Source: Pseudomonadota bacterium (GTDB lineage Bacteria > Pseudomonadota > Alphaproteobacteria > Micavibrionales > UBA2020). Taken from it: a stretch of 47,249 nucleotides of DNA. The translations under genes were made by a program, and so were the position numbers. Positions 25,683 through 33,458 of the stretch are shown one piece after another. The stretch covers positions 1 to 47,249 of the forward strand of contig JAJZFS010000063.1 of assembly GCA_021805245.1 (NCBI GenBank), given 5' to 3'. The notes beneath the pieces are model-generated. The model was given only the letters and a program-made list of their open reading frames with translations. It searched no databases and had not been told where the DNA came from. The first letter of the stretch is position 1. Each line of letters opens with the position of its first letter.

Positions 25683-26357
25683 ATGTCCAAGAAACAACGC
25701 GCGGCGGCCGAGAATAATCTGAAAAATGGTAGTGACGCACTCACGGAGTTGCAAAACACCTATTCCGCAGAAGCAGCAAGACAGTTTGTGGACGTGCAGG
25801 ACACGGCGGATCACGCCTCAAAAATCCTCAAACTGCGCGAGACGCGCAAATACATCGAACGCGCGATCAGGGACGTGAACGACAAAGTGGACGATCTCTC
25901 CAAAGAGCACGTCATCAAGCATAGAAGCGCATCGCGCAAATTCCGCGACGCGCTCGGTTCCGAGGTTTATATTTACTCGGCGCGGCACCGCGAAGACAAA
26001 GCGGTCGTTGCGAAACAACTGAAGGAGTTGTCCGGCACTGACACGTTCCTGAACGACATGAAGGAACTGAGTGACAACGTCGAAACCGCGCTGGCCGCGA
26101 CGGTCAGGAATTGCGACCTGAAGCAAATCTCGGGCTCGCCTTATTTCTCCGACGCCTACAAGCAGCATGAACCGCTGCGCGACCGTTTTCAGGCCGCAGC
26201 CGCAGCGCGCGCCGCGCTGGGCGACGGCACCCGTGCCGAGACCGGAGAAGAAAAGAAGGCGGACGCGGAAGCCACGCCCGAGACCAAGCGTCCCGAGACG
26301 AAAATCAACTCATACGATCACCTCAGAAAAATCAAGCCGCCCAAGAAAGACAGCTGA
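25683..26357 (+). CDS. Charged, mostly helical protein of unknown function between cobT and cobS
   Basis: 224 residues, no signal peptide or membrane segment. Long heptad-like stretches (for example 40-70, LKLRETRKYIERAIRDVNDK) predict coiled coils; the last 40 residues are a low-complexity Lys/Glu/Pro/Thr tail ending KIKPPKKDS. AAGGAG lies about ten bases before the ATG. Codon use looks like its neighbours. It is convergent with cobS (14 bases) and divergent from cobT, so it splits a gene pair that is usually adjacent. I recognise no family and do not assign a function. Confidence 0.6.
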   Translation: MSKKQRAAAENNLKNGSDALTELQNTYSAEAARQFVDVQDTADHASKILKLRETRKYIERAIRDVNDKVDDLSKEHVIKHRSASRKFRDALGSEVYIYSARHREDKAVVAKQLKELSGTDTFLNDMKELSDNVETALAATVRNCDLKQISGSPYFSDAYKQHEPLRDRFQAAAAARAALGDGTRAETGEEKKADAEATPETKRPETKINSYDHLRKIKPPKKDS

Positions 26358-26371
26358 AAAGCACTATCCGA

Positions 26372-27349
26372 TCAGTCGTTGGCCGACTTGACAGGCGGGC
26401 GGTCGAAGCAGCGTTGGTAATATTCGCCGACGATGGCCTTTTCCAGCTCGTCGCACTTGTTGAGGAACGTCAGCGTGAAGGCGAAATCCAGATCGCCCAT
26501 GATCTGCGCGTTTTCCGCCCAGTTGATGACCGTGCGCGGCGACATGACCGTGGAGAGATCCCCCGCCATAAAGCCTTTGCGCGTTAAATTGGCCATGCGC
26601 ACCATGCTGGCGACCGTCTTTTGCCCTTCGTCCGTCTTGTAGGCGGGCACGCGGGCAAGGACGATGTTCGCTTCTTCTTCCTCAGGCAGATAGTTGAGCG
26701 TGGCGACGATGTTCCAGCGGTCCATCTGGCCCTGATTGATCTGCTGCGTGCCGTGATAAAGGCCGGTGGTGTCGCCGAGGCCGACGGTGTTGGTCGTCGC
26801 GAAGATGCGGAAGGCCTGATGCGGACGGATGACCTCGTTCTGGTCGAGCAGGGTGAGGCGGCCTTCGGCTTCGAGCACGCGCTGGATGACGAACATCACG
26901 TCGGGGCGGCCGGCGTCGTATTCGTCGAACACAAGCGCGCAGGGATTGCGCAAGGCCCACGGCAGGATGCCTTCCTTGAATTCGGTCACCTGTTTGCCGT
27001 CGCGCAGCACGATGGCGTCCTTGCCCAGCAGATCGATGCGGCTGACATGGCTGTCGAGGTTGATGCGCACGCACGGCCAGTTGAGCCTTGCGGCGACCTG
27101 TTCAATGTGCGTCGACTTGCCCGTGCCGTGATAGCCCTGAATCATTACGCGCTTGTTGTGCGCGAAACCGGCGAGAATGGCGAGGGTGGTGTTTTTGTCA
27201 AAGCGGTAGACGTCGTCCACATCCGGCACGTTGTCCTGCTTCGCCGAAAAGGCGGGCACCTGCAAGTCGGAATCGATGCTGAAAAGCTGGCGGACGGATA
27301 CCATGATGTCCGGCAGGCGTTTATTGGTGGAGCTCGTCGTAATGGCCAT
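26372..27349 (-). CDS. cobS: Cobaltochelatase-type AAA+ ATPase CobS
   Basis: 325 residues, full length. Walker [10 protein letters not shown] (72-80), Walker [16 protein letters not shown], sensor region [16 protein letters not shown] and the insert [16 protein letters not shown] identify CobS. It forms a ring with CobT that powers metal insertion by CobN. Its ATG overlaps the stop of the J-domain gene (TAATG), so the two are translationally coupled. The linked J-domain protein is a frequent companion of cobS in alphaproteobacteria, to my knowledge. Confidence 0.94.
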   Translation of the reverse strand: MAITTSSTNKRLPDIMVSVRQLFSIDSDLQVPAFSAKQDNVPDVDDVYRFDKNTTLAILAGFAHNKRVMIQGYHGTGKSTHIEQVAARLNWPCVRINLDSHVSRIDLLGKDAIVLRDGKQVTEFKEGILPWALRNPCALVFDEYDAGRPDVMFVIQRVLEAEGRLTLLDQNEVIRPHQAFRIFATTNTVGLGDTTGLYHGTQQINQGQMDRWNIVATLNYLPEEEEANIVLARVPAYKTDEGQKTVASMVRMANLTRKGFMAGDLSTVMSPRTVINWAENAQIMGDLDFAFTLTFLNKCDELEKAIVGEYYQRCFDRPPVKSAND

Positions 27350-27996
27350 TATGTTTCATCCAGTTTCGTGAAGTTTTGGTAGGAGATCTTGAGAATGGAA
27401 TAGGCAAGATTGATTTTCTTCAATTGTTCCTCGGATTCCTTGTCCGCATTGTTTGTATCCGGATGATACCGCTTGGCAAGCATTTTGTAACGCATCTTGA
27501 CCTCGTCCCAGACGACGGGCGGCTTCAGGTCCATAACGGCCAGCGCCTCGACGGCCGGATGCGGAATGGAGGTGAAATTGATATGGGCATCGTTGCCGCC
27601 CGATTCCCGTCCGTTTTGCGAAAAATCGTGGAAGACGTCCTCGGTCGAAAAACGCGCGTAGGCCGTCCTTCTGACTTCGTCCTCATCGAAAGCGGCCCGT
27701 TGCCGTCCGGCCTCGGTTGAACGCCAGGTGGGGCGGTCCCAAACGGCGGTCTTGCTCATGCTGCGCTCGATCTCGGCTTGAGACATTCCTTTAAAAAAGT
27801 CCCAGTTCTGATTGTATTCCTTGACATGTTTGAGGCAAAACCAGTAATAACTCTTCAGATCGTCGCGCGATTTGGGCGCCTTGAAATCGCCACGCTCCGC
27901 GCAACCGGAAATATCGCAATTTTTGGTCGTGACAAGACCCGTTTCCGGCGGATCTTCCAGCGTGCTCCAGTATGATCTGAATTTCGTGTACCACAT
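27349..27996 (-). CDS. J-domain protein with an N-terminal Cys/His cluster
   Basis: 215 residues from ATG at 27996. The J domain is C-terminal (about 150-213), with the HPD tripeptide at 178-180 in KRYHPDTNN; it would stimulate a DnaK/HscA-type Hsp70. The N-terminal half has Cys27, Cys32, Cys54 and His57 (CDISGC...WFCLKH), a possible zinc site. The start is supported by a promoter whose -10 ends six bases before it; the frame is open 42 codons further upstream, but that part is AT-rich and not protein-like. The gene is coupled to cobS, suggesting a chaperone role for the CobS/CobT machine. Confidence 0.85.
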   Translation of the reverse strand: MWYTKFRSYWSTLEDPPETGLVTTKNCDISGCAERGDFKAPKSRDDLKSYYWFCLKHVKEYNQNWDFFKGMSQAEIERSMSKTAVWDRPTWRSTEAGRQRAAFDEDEVRRTAYARFSTEDVFHDFSQNGRESGGNDAHINFTSIPHPAVEALAVMDLKPPVVWDEVKMRYKMLAKRYHPDTNNADKESEEQLKKINLAYSILKISYQNFTKLDET

Positions 27997-28002
27997 TCTA
28001 AA

Positions 28003-28031
28003 ATTATCGCCCGCAACGCCTGCTAAAACAA
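28003..28031 (-). promoter_or_regulatory. Predicted promoter of the J-domain gene / cobS, giving a leaderless mRNA
   Basis: On the minus strand TTGTTT (complement of 28026-28031), exactly 17 nt, GATAAT (complement of 28003-28008), six bases, then ATG at 27996. No Shine-Dalgarno sequence is present. Confidence 0.5.
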
Positions 28032-28116
28032 GGATCGCCACAAAAATTTTATTAACGTAAATAAAACATTGACATAAAATTATAAAACGCACCCTTGTGT
28101 TGTTATTATTATCATT

Positions 28117-28135
28117 ATACAATCTATAATTGTAT
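28117..28135. promoter_or_regulatory. Palindrome covering the -10 of the RHH gene (possible operator)
   Basis: ATACAAT-CTATA-ATTGTAT, perfect seven-base arms. The + strand contains TATAAT (28125-28130) inside it, placed about 66 bases before the ATG of the ribbon-helix-helix gene. The upstream -35 (TTGTTA, 28100-28105) has a long 19-nt spacer. A T10 run follows at 28148-28157. Binding here by the RHH protein would be autorepression. Confidence 0.4.
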
Positions 28136-28196
28136 TAAAGACCAACCTTTTTTTTTTGCATACGCAAGACATTCATAGAACGAACCGGAGAACGCC

Positions 28197-28556
28197 ATGA
28201 TCGGCAAAGAAAGCAATCAAACGCAGAATGTTCCGCCGCAACCGGAAAAAGAAAACGCACCGGTGTCTGCATCGTCGAGTACTCTGCTCAGCAAGAATGT
28301 CCGCATCCACAACCACCGCACCAGCGTCCGGCTCGAGCCAGAGATGTGGAATGCCCTGAACGAGATCGCCGCGTTGGAAAAATGCACCATCCACGATCTC
28401 TGCGGCGCCGTGCATGACCTGAAGGCCTCGGACGTCTCATTCACCGCCGCCTTAAGGGTTTTCATGATGGAATATTACCGCGCCGCCGTACGCTCCAGCC
28501 TGAACGTCCAGCAGGTGAAAAAACTGGTGATGAAAGACCAGCCGGAATCCAGATAA
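28197..28556 (+). CDS. Ribbon-helix-helix DNA-binding domain protein
   Basis: 119 residues. RTSVRLEPEMWNALNEIAALE (about 41-61) is the strand-helix part of an RHH_4-type fold, followed by KCTIHDLCGAVHDL and a second helical segment FTAALRVFMMEYYRAA. The first 38 residues are Ser/Gln/Asn-rich and probably disordered. The protein likely dimerises and binds DNA as a small regulator. GGAG lies six bases before the ATG. A palindrome overlaps its predicted -10. It is followed on the same strand by a small membrane-protein gene, with a separate promoter between them. Confidence 0.8.
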   Translation: MIGKESNQTQNVPPQPEKENAPVSASSSTLLSKNVRIHNHRTSVRLEPEMWNALNEIAALEKCTIHDLCGAVHDLKASDVSFTAALRVFMMEYYRAAVRSSLNVQQVKKLVMKDQPESR

Positions 28557-28623
28557 AAGGTCTTCACTTTTTATAAATCCCGCGCAGGACGACCATGCGT
28601 ATGGCAGCCACGTGCCATTTCGT

Positions 28624-28652
28624 TTGACACAGTGCAGCATGTTGGCTACTTT
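28624..28652 (+). promoter_or_regulatory. Predicted promoter of the small membrane-protein gene
   Basis: Perfect TTGACA (28624-28629), 17-nt spacer, TACTTT (28647-28652). The ATG is 52 bases further on, preceded by a GA-rich ribosome binding site (GAGAGAGAGAGGA). Confidence 0.5.
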
Positions 28653-28703
28653 TGTTCCATAATTAAGTATTCGGAATTATTCAGAGAGAGAGAGGACATT
28701 CAC

Positions 28704-28907
28704 ATGGGCTTGTATAAACACAAAGGCAAACTGCAGGCGGCGTTTCTGGCGGCTTGCGCAACGGGCGCGGCGTCCGTGGTCGGTATTGGCATTGGTTTAA
28801 CAGTAGCGCCGGCGGCTCTTCCCGTCGCGGCAGCCGTCGCGGCAGGGTCCATGGTCGTCGGTGGTGCGACCGGCCTCTACCTCGCCATTCAAAACATACG
28901 CTGGTAA
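28704..28907 (+). CDS. Small glycine/alanine-rich membrane protein, unknown function
   Basis: 67 residues from ATG 28704 (AGAGGA about seven bases upstream). A basic N-terminus (KHKGK) precedes two hydrophobic segments, about 11-35 and 40-62, rich in Gly, Ala and Val with small-residue spacing (GIGIGL, GSMVVGGATG) like glycine zippers. A helical hairpin in the inner membrane is likely. It ends IQNIRW. No family recognised. It follows an RHH regulator on the same strand and has its own promoter. Alternative roles (pore-forming peptide, membrane scaffold) cannot be separated from sequence. Confidence 0.62.
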   Translation: MGLYKHKGKLQAAFLAACATGAASVVGIGIGLTVAPAALPVAAAVAAGSMVVGGATGLYLAIQNIRW

Positions 28908-28938
28908 TCTTCGCTTCCGTCAGGAAGAAGGCCGCTGC

Positions 28939-29886
28939 CTAAACGGCGTGTCCCATTTCGAGGAACTTCTGGCGGCGGCGGGTTTTGAGCACCGGGCCTT
29001 CCAGCACGGTCAGCTCGCCCAGCGCATTCTCGATAGCATCGCCGACCGCATCGATCGTCTGCTCCGGCTCGCGGTGCGCGCCGCCGATGGGCTCGGCAAT
29101 GATGCCGTCAATGACGCCCAGCTTCTTCAAGTCCTGCGCCGTCAGCTTCAGCGCGCGCGCGGCCTCGTTCGCATACGTGGCGCTGCGCCAGAGAATCGAG
29201 GCGCAGCCTTCCGGTGAAATCACGCTGTAGATCGAATGCTCGAGCATAAAGACGCGGTCCGCCGCGGCAATGGCGATTGCGCCGCCCGAACCGCCTTCGC
29301 CGATAATCACCGAAACAAGCGGCGTCTCCGCGCGCAGGCAGGATTCGATGGATTTTCCGATGGCTTCGGATTGTCCGCGCTCTTCGGCACCGATGCCCGG
29401 ATAAGCGCCGGCCGTATCGACCAGCGTGATGATGGGCAGGCCGAACTGGTGCGCCATGCGCATCAGACGTTGCGCCTTGCGGTAGCCCTCCGGACGCGGC
29501 ATACCGAAATTGTGATGGATGCGGGCAGGGGTGTCATGCCCCTTTTCCTGCCCTAGAACGACGCAGGATAGCCCCCTGAAACGCCCAAGGCCGCCGATGA
29601 GAGCCGCATCCTCGCCAAAAGTGCGGTCCCCCGCCAGCGGCGTGAAATCCTGTATCAGGCGCTTGGCGTAGTCGCCAAAGTGCGGACGGTCGGGGTGGCG
29701 CGCCACCTGAACCTTCTCGTCCGGCGTCAGCTTGGCGTAGGTCTGGGTCAGGATACGCTCCGCCTTTTCGCGGATGCGGGCGATTTCTTCGTCCATATCC
29801 ACGCCGCCCTTGTCGATGCTCTGCAGCTCCAGAATCTTGGCTTCCAGCTCGACTATTCTTTTTTCGAATTCCAAATGATAGGCCAT
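28939..29886 (-). CDS. accA: Acetyl-CoA carboxylase carboxyltransferase subunit alpha
   Basis: 315 residues from ATG at 29886, normal for AccA. It transfers carboxyl from biotin to acetyl-CoA to make malonyl-CoA, the first step of fatty-acid synthesis. Clear family stretches: FEKRIVELEAKILEL, ARHPDRPHFGDYAKRLIQDF, GMPRPEGYRKAQRLM, DTAGAYPGIGAEERGQSEAI and IGEGGSGGAIAIAAADRV. GAGAGG lies about ten bases upstream. It is monocistronic here; accD is not in view. Confidence 0.95.
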   Translation of the reverse strand: MAYHLEFEKRIVELEAKILELQSIDKGGVDMDEEIARIREKAERILTQTYAKLTPDEKVQVARHPDRPHFGDYAKRLIQDFTPLAGDRTFGEDAALIGGLGRFRGLSCVVLGQEKGHDTPARIHHNFGMPRPEGYRKAQRLMRMAHQFGLPIITLVDTAGAYPGIGAEERGQSEAIGKSIESCLRAETPLVSVIIGEGGSGGAIAIAAADRVFMLEHSIYSVISPEGCASILWRSATYANEAARALKLTAQDLKKLGVIDGIIAEPIGGAHREPEQTIDAVGDAIENALGELTVLEGPVLKTRRRQKFLEMGHAV

Positions 29887-29944
29887 GATCTTCATACCTC
29901 TCAATAACTTAGGACGCCACCCTAGCGCAAAACCGCACAAAGAA

Positions 29945-29974
29945 AAAGGGAGCTTTTTTGCAAAAGCTCCCTTT
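29945..29974 (-). terminator. Rho-independent terminator of xerD
   Basis: Perfect 13-base inverted repeat (AAAGGGAGCTTTT / AAAAGCTCCCTTT, four-base loop) 28 bases after the xerD stop. On the minus strand the stem runs into TTTTTCTTT, the expected U-tract; the + strand side has none. This is the clearest terminator in the window. Confidence 0.85.
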
Positions 29975-30002
29975 ATTCCAGATCGATGAGTTCAGATGGA
30001 AA

Positions 30003-30998
30003 TTAGATGTTTCCGCCGTTCGCTTCTTTGGCGAGCGGGTGATTCTCTTCCACCGTGGCTTTCGCCTGATCGCCGACCACTTGCGTGTAGATTTGGGTCG
30101 TGGCGATGTCGGCGTGGCCCAGCATCTTCTGCACCGAGCGCAGATCCGCGCCGTGCTTCAGAAGGTGGGTCGCGAAAGCGTGACGCAGGACATGCGGGCT
30201 GACGCGTTCCGGATCGATACCGGCATTGCGCGACAGTTCCTTCAGCAGCTGCGCGAAGCGCTGGCGGGTCAGGTGACCCGATTCAGACGTGCGCGACGGG
30301 AAGAGCCACTTGCCTTGCGATTCTGCGCGGTCGGACATGAGGAACTTGGCACGGATGTCCATGTAGCTCTTCATCGCCTTTTGCGCGGGTTCGGACAGGG
30401 GAGCCATGCGCTCGCGGCCGCCTTTGCCTTCAACCGTCAGATAACGGCTCTCGGGACCGATGGACGCCAGCGGCAGACCCACGAGTTCGGAAACGCGCAG
30501 ACCGGTCGCATAAAGGATTTCGAGAAGCGCGACGAGACGGATGCTTTCCGGACCGCCTTGCTTTTGCGCCGTGCCGATCAGAACGGAGACTTCGTCTTCG
30601 CTCAGGATTTTCGGCAGGGTACGGGTTTGTTTCGGGCTTTCGATGGTCGACGTCGGATCATCCGAGCGCGTGCCTTCGGAAACCAGGAAGCCAAAAAACT
30701 GGCGCAGCGCCGAAATACGACGGGCGATCGTGCGCACGGCCGTTTTTCCGCCGCCTTTGCTCTTCGCGTTTTCACGCGCGCCGAGCTCGGCCAGATAGGC
30801 TTTCAAATCAATAGTTGTTGCCGTGTTAATGTCTTTGCTTTGCTTCTTCAGAAAAGCGCAGACATCGGCAAGATCACGCTCGTAAGCGTGACGCGTGTTA
30901 AGAGCCGCACCGCGTTCCGCGATGAGCATATCAAGAAATGCCTCGACAGTACCCGGCAGAGGGGCTTTGGGCATTTTAGGACGACCTGGACGTGCCAT
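30003..30998 (-). CDS. xerD: Site-specific tyrosine recombinase XerD
   Basis: 331 residues. The N-terminal SAM-like core-binding domain (15-110) is followed by the catalytic domain. All active-site residues are visible: Arg168 (ATGLRVSEL), Lys192 (GKGGRERM), His269 and Arg272 (HVLRHAFATHLL), His295 (LGHADIATT), Tyr304 (IYT). XerD with XerC resolves chromosome dimers at dif. GQTV-type phage integrase features and mobile flanks are absent, and the xerD / small protein / aroK neighbourhood is the normal chromosomal one. AAGGAG precedes the ATG. Confidence 0.92.
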   Translation of the reverse strand: MARPGRPKMPKAPLPGTVEAFLDMLIAERGAALNTRHAYERDLADVCAFLKKQSKDINTATTIDLKAYLAELGARENAKSKGGGKTAVRTIARRISALRQFFGFLVSEGTRSDDPTSTIESPKQTRTLPKILSEDEVSVLIGTAQKQGGPESIRLVALLEILYATGLRVSELVGLPLASIGPESRYLTVEGKGGRERMAPLSEPAQKAMKSYMDIRAKFLMSDRAESQGKWLFPSRTSESGHLTRQRFAQLLKELSRNAGIDPERVSPHVLRHAFATHLLKHGADLRSVQKMLGHADIATTQIYTQVVGDQAKATVEENHPLAKEANGGNI

Positions 30999-31412
30999 AG
31001 TTTTTTCTCCTTTTTAAAATTACCTAATACGCTATTGGGCTGCTCACTAACTCTTTCACAAAGCGACCTAAAAGCGCATTACCTCCGTAACAGTGACATA
31101 AAACCGTATCCCGATAAGAAACGCAAGGGGGAAATATGTGAAAATTATTTTTTTATTATTTCACAATCTTAATGTAATAGTTCAAAAAATTACAAAACCT
31201 TGTGAATTTTACTACTTTTCTCATATTTCCAAGTAACGTTTTTATGTCCTCTCCAAAGTTATCTAAAAAATACTTCTTAAAGCATTTTCTAGTTTATTTT
31301 TATCGTTTTAGCCCTTTTCAGACACTCCCGGCACCGGTCTTCACCGTATTCGCCGATTCGGAGCGCCTCCAAGAGCCGCTTATGAAGCCGGTGCAATTCC
31401 AGTCTAATGTGT
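30999..31412. other. 414-base AT-rich gap between xerD and the 50-residue gene
   Basis: Starts with the xerD leader (AAGGAG and probable promoter). Bases about 31100-31315 are strongly AT-rich with no convincing gene. A GC-richer block at about 31318-31400 has an opposite-strand frame (31289-31444) that may or may not be coding. The + frame 31202-31516 has poor composition and no ribosome binding site. Confidence 0.5.
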
Positions 31413-31565
31413 TCACGATTTCTTATGCAAGAACTGTGAAACATCGACAGAATGCACGATCTGCTTCTTTTGTATGGGAACATTCCACACCGACAGGGCG
31501 ACAAACCCGCCTATGACGGCAAAAAATGCCAGCAACACAACAGAGGCAAGGAATTTTCTTAGCAT
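31413..31565 (-). CDS. 50-residue single-helix membrane protein
   Basis: Starts MLRKFLASVV and ends SQFLHKKS; AGGAAA lies upstream of ATG at 31565. One membrane helix (about 5-26, ending GGFVALSVW) follows a basic N-terminus, then a short tail beginning NVP. Small proteins of this plan (helix, then W-x-(I/V)-P and a short charged tail) sit between xerD and aroK in other alphaproteobacteria, as I recall; that position is what makes it believable. It is transcribed away from aroK. Function unknown. Confidence 0.6.
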   Translation of the reverse strand: MLRKFLASVVLLAFFAVIGGFVALSVWNVPIQKKQIVHSVDVSQFLHKKS

Positions 31566-31708
31566 ATCCCGTTATTTCCTTTCTATCCTGCGATGCCATT
31601 ATGGAACTTACCCATAGCAGCTAAGTTATTACATAATGTATGCAATAGTGTCAAGAGTTTTTTTCATAACCCATAAGACATTTATCTCATTGATTCTGAA
31701 TAATTTAT

Positions 31709-31735
31709 TTGTAATAACCCTGCAACCATTATAAT
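31709..31735 (+). promoter_or_regulatory. Predicted promoter of aroK, giving a near-leaderless mRNA
   Basis: Perfect TATAAT at 31730-31735; the best -35 is TTGTAA (31709-31714) with a short 15-nt spacer. The ATG is at 31744, eight bases after the -10, and no Shine-Dalgarno sequence exists in the intervening AGTTTGTC. Confidence 0.45.
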
Positions 31736-31743
31736 AGTTTGTC

Positions 31744-32295
31744 ATGCAGCTTCAAAATAAAATTGTTCTTCTCGTGGGAATCATGGGGGCCGGAAAGACC
31801 AGAATCGGCAAGCTCCTGGCGCGTCGTATGGGCTTGTCTTTTATAGATTCTGATCGGGAAGTAGTGCAGACCGCCAATCGTTCCATTCCCGAAATCTTCC
31901 AAAAATACGGCGAAGCGGAATTCCGCCGCCTGGAAAGGGAAGTGATGCTGCGGTTGCTGGATGGCGCGCCCTGCGTACTGGCGGCGGGCGGCGGCGGATT
32001 TGTCTCTGATGAAATCAGGAATGCCGCAAAAGAAAAAGCAATTTCAGTATGGTTAAAAGCAGATATTCATACTTTAGTTAAACGACTGTCGCGCGGCAAA
32101 GGCCGCCCGATGCTGGAAAATGCGGACATCGGAAAAAAACTCGAGCAGCTGCTGGAGGCGCGTACGCCCGCCTATGCCGAGGCTGATATAACCATTGTCA
32201 CGGACGGCCAAACACCGCAAAATACAGTGCGGCTTATCGAAATGGAACTCGAACGGTATGCAGACTGCCGCAGTAAAGGAAACGACCCTGCCTAA
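31744..32295 (+). CDS. aroK: Shikimate kinase
   Basis: 183 residues. It phosphorylates shikimate in the chorismate pathway. P-loop GIMGAGKT (12-19), FIDSD (33-37) for Mg/shikimate, FRRLEREV (the FRxxE shikimate-binding element), AAGGGG, and the lid RGKGRPML are all present. The C-terminus is slightly longer than minimal AroK and overlaps the aroB start by 38 bases. It forms an operon with aroB. Confidence 0.94.
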   Translation: MQLQNKIVLLVGIMGAGKTRIGKLLARRMGLSFIDSDREVVQTANRSIPEIFQKYGEAEFRRLEREVMLRLLDGAPCVLAAGGGGFVSDEIRNAAKEKAISVWLKADIHTLVKRLSRGKGRPMLENADIGKKLEQLLEARTPAYAEADITIVTDGQTPQNTVRLIEMELERYADCRSKGNDPA

Positions 32296-33442
32296 GCCTG
32301 AAAACAGTGCGCCTCAAAATACCGCCGATGACCGAAATATTGTTCGCGTTGGTTTCGGCACAGCGGAAAGCGCAAAATCTTACGACATCGTCATCGGTCA
32401 GGATATTCTCGCGCAAGCGGGCGAGCATCTCGCCGCCGTGCTGCCCTCGAAAAGAATCTGCATCGTGACCGATGAGACGGTTGCGGGGCTTTATCTGATG
32501 CCGTTGATGAAGACGCTGGACGCCGCCGGCTTCAAAGCCTGCCCGCCGATTATTCTTCCCGCAGGCGAGAGCACCAAGAACTTTGAACAACTGCAGTTCA
32601 TTATAGATAAATGCTTAAGCTATAAATTAGACAGGAACGCCACGCTGGCGGCGCTCGGCGGCGGCGTGGTCGGCGACATCACGGGCTTTGCCGCGGCCAT
32701 GCTGATGCGCGGCGCGGGATTCGCGCAAATCCCGACGACGCTGCTCGCGCAGGTCGACAGCTCCGTCGGCGGCAAGACGGGAATCAATACGAAGGCGGGC
32801 AAAAATCTGGTCGGCGCGTTCTACCAGCCGAAAATTGTTTTGATCGATACGGAAGTCCTCAAAACCCTGCCGCCGCGTGAACTGAAGGCCGGCTATGCCG
32901 AAATCCTCAAATACGCGCTGATCGACGATCCGGGCTTTTTCGACTGGCTGGAAGAAAACGGCGTGTCCTTATTGAATGGCGACGCGGACGCGCAAAAATA
33001 CGCCATCGACAAAAGCTGCCGTGCCAAGGCGGGCATCGTCGCCGCGGACGCGGACGAGAAAAAGGACATCCGCGCGCTTTTGAACCTCGGCCACAGCTTC
33101 GGCCACGCGCTGGAGGCGATTGGCGGCTACGACGGGCGGATTTTGCATGGCGAGGCGGTCGGCATCGGCTGCCTGCTGGCCTTTGAATACGCGCAGGAAC
33201 ACGGTTTGTGTCCGGCAAAAGACGTCGAACGCCTGCGCAAGCATCTGCACAAGACCGCCCTGATGACCGAGCCGCCTTTCACAGTCAAAGCGGAGGAGAT
33301 GTTCGCCCGCATGCAGTCCGACAAGAAGAACAGGGACGGGCACATCGCGCTCGTCCTCGCACGCGGCATCGGCGGAGCGTTCGTCGCCCGCGACGTCGAC
33401 GGCACGGACGTGCTGGCATTTTTAAAAAAGAAGTTCGGATAA
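32258..33442 (+). CDS. aroB: 3-dehydroquinate synthase
   Basis: 394 residues from ATG 32258, inside the end of aroK; the frame is open 21 codons earlier but in aroK-coding sequence. It makes 3-dehydroquinate from DAHP with NAD and zinc. Recognisable: VTDETVAGLY, PAGESTKNFEQ, ALGGGVVGDITGFAAA, PTTLLAQVDSSVGGKTGIN, LKYALIDD (catalytic region) and NLGHSFGHALE (zinc ligands). About 25 poorly conserved N-terminal residues precede the fold. The next gene follows after 16 bases with AAAGGAG. Confidence 0.93.
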   Translation: MQTAAVKETTLPKPENSAPQNTADDRNIVRVGFGTAESAKSYDIVIGQDILAQAGEHLAAVLPSKRICIVTDETVAGLYLMPLMKTLDAAGFKACPPIILPAGESTKNFEQLQFIIDKCLSYKLDRNATLAALGGGVVGDITGFAAAMLMRGAGFAQIPTTLLAQVDSSVGGKTGINTKAGKNLVGAFYQPKIVLIDTEVLKTLPPRELKAGYAEILKYALIDDPGFFDWLEENGVSLLNGDADAQKYAIDKSCRAKAGIVAADADEKKDIRALLNLGHSFGHALEAIGGYDGRILHGEAVGIGCLLAFEYAQEHGLCPAKDVERLRKHLHKTALMTEPPFTVKAEEMFARMQSDKKNRDGHIALVLARGIGGAFVARDVDGTDVLAFLKKKFG

Positions 33443-33458
33443 AGGAGCATAGAGATAA

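Noticed and set aside
29945-29974. Terminator hairpin as part of a CRISPR or repeat family
   Set aside because: Single copy, perfect stem with a U-tract directly after xerD; it is an ordinary intrinsic terminator.
30003-30998. Integrase of a mobile element
   Set aside because: The recombinase is XerD-like in length and motifs, lies in the usual aroK neighbourhood, and has no att repeats or cargo genes beside it.
31202-31516. 104-codon + strand frame upstream of aroK
   Set aside because: AT-rich, Phe/Lys/Ser-rich, no ribosome binding site, and it runs against the believable 50-residue gene.
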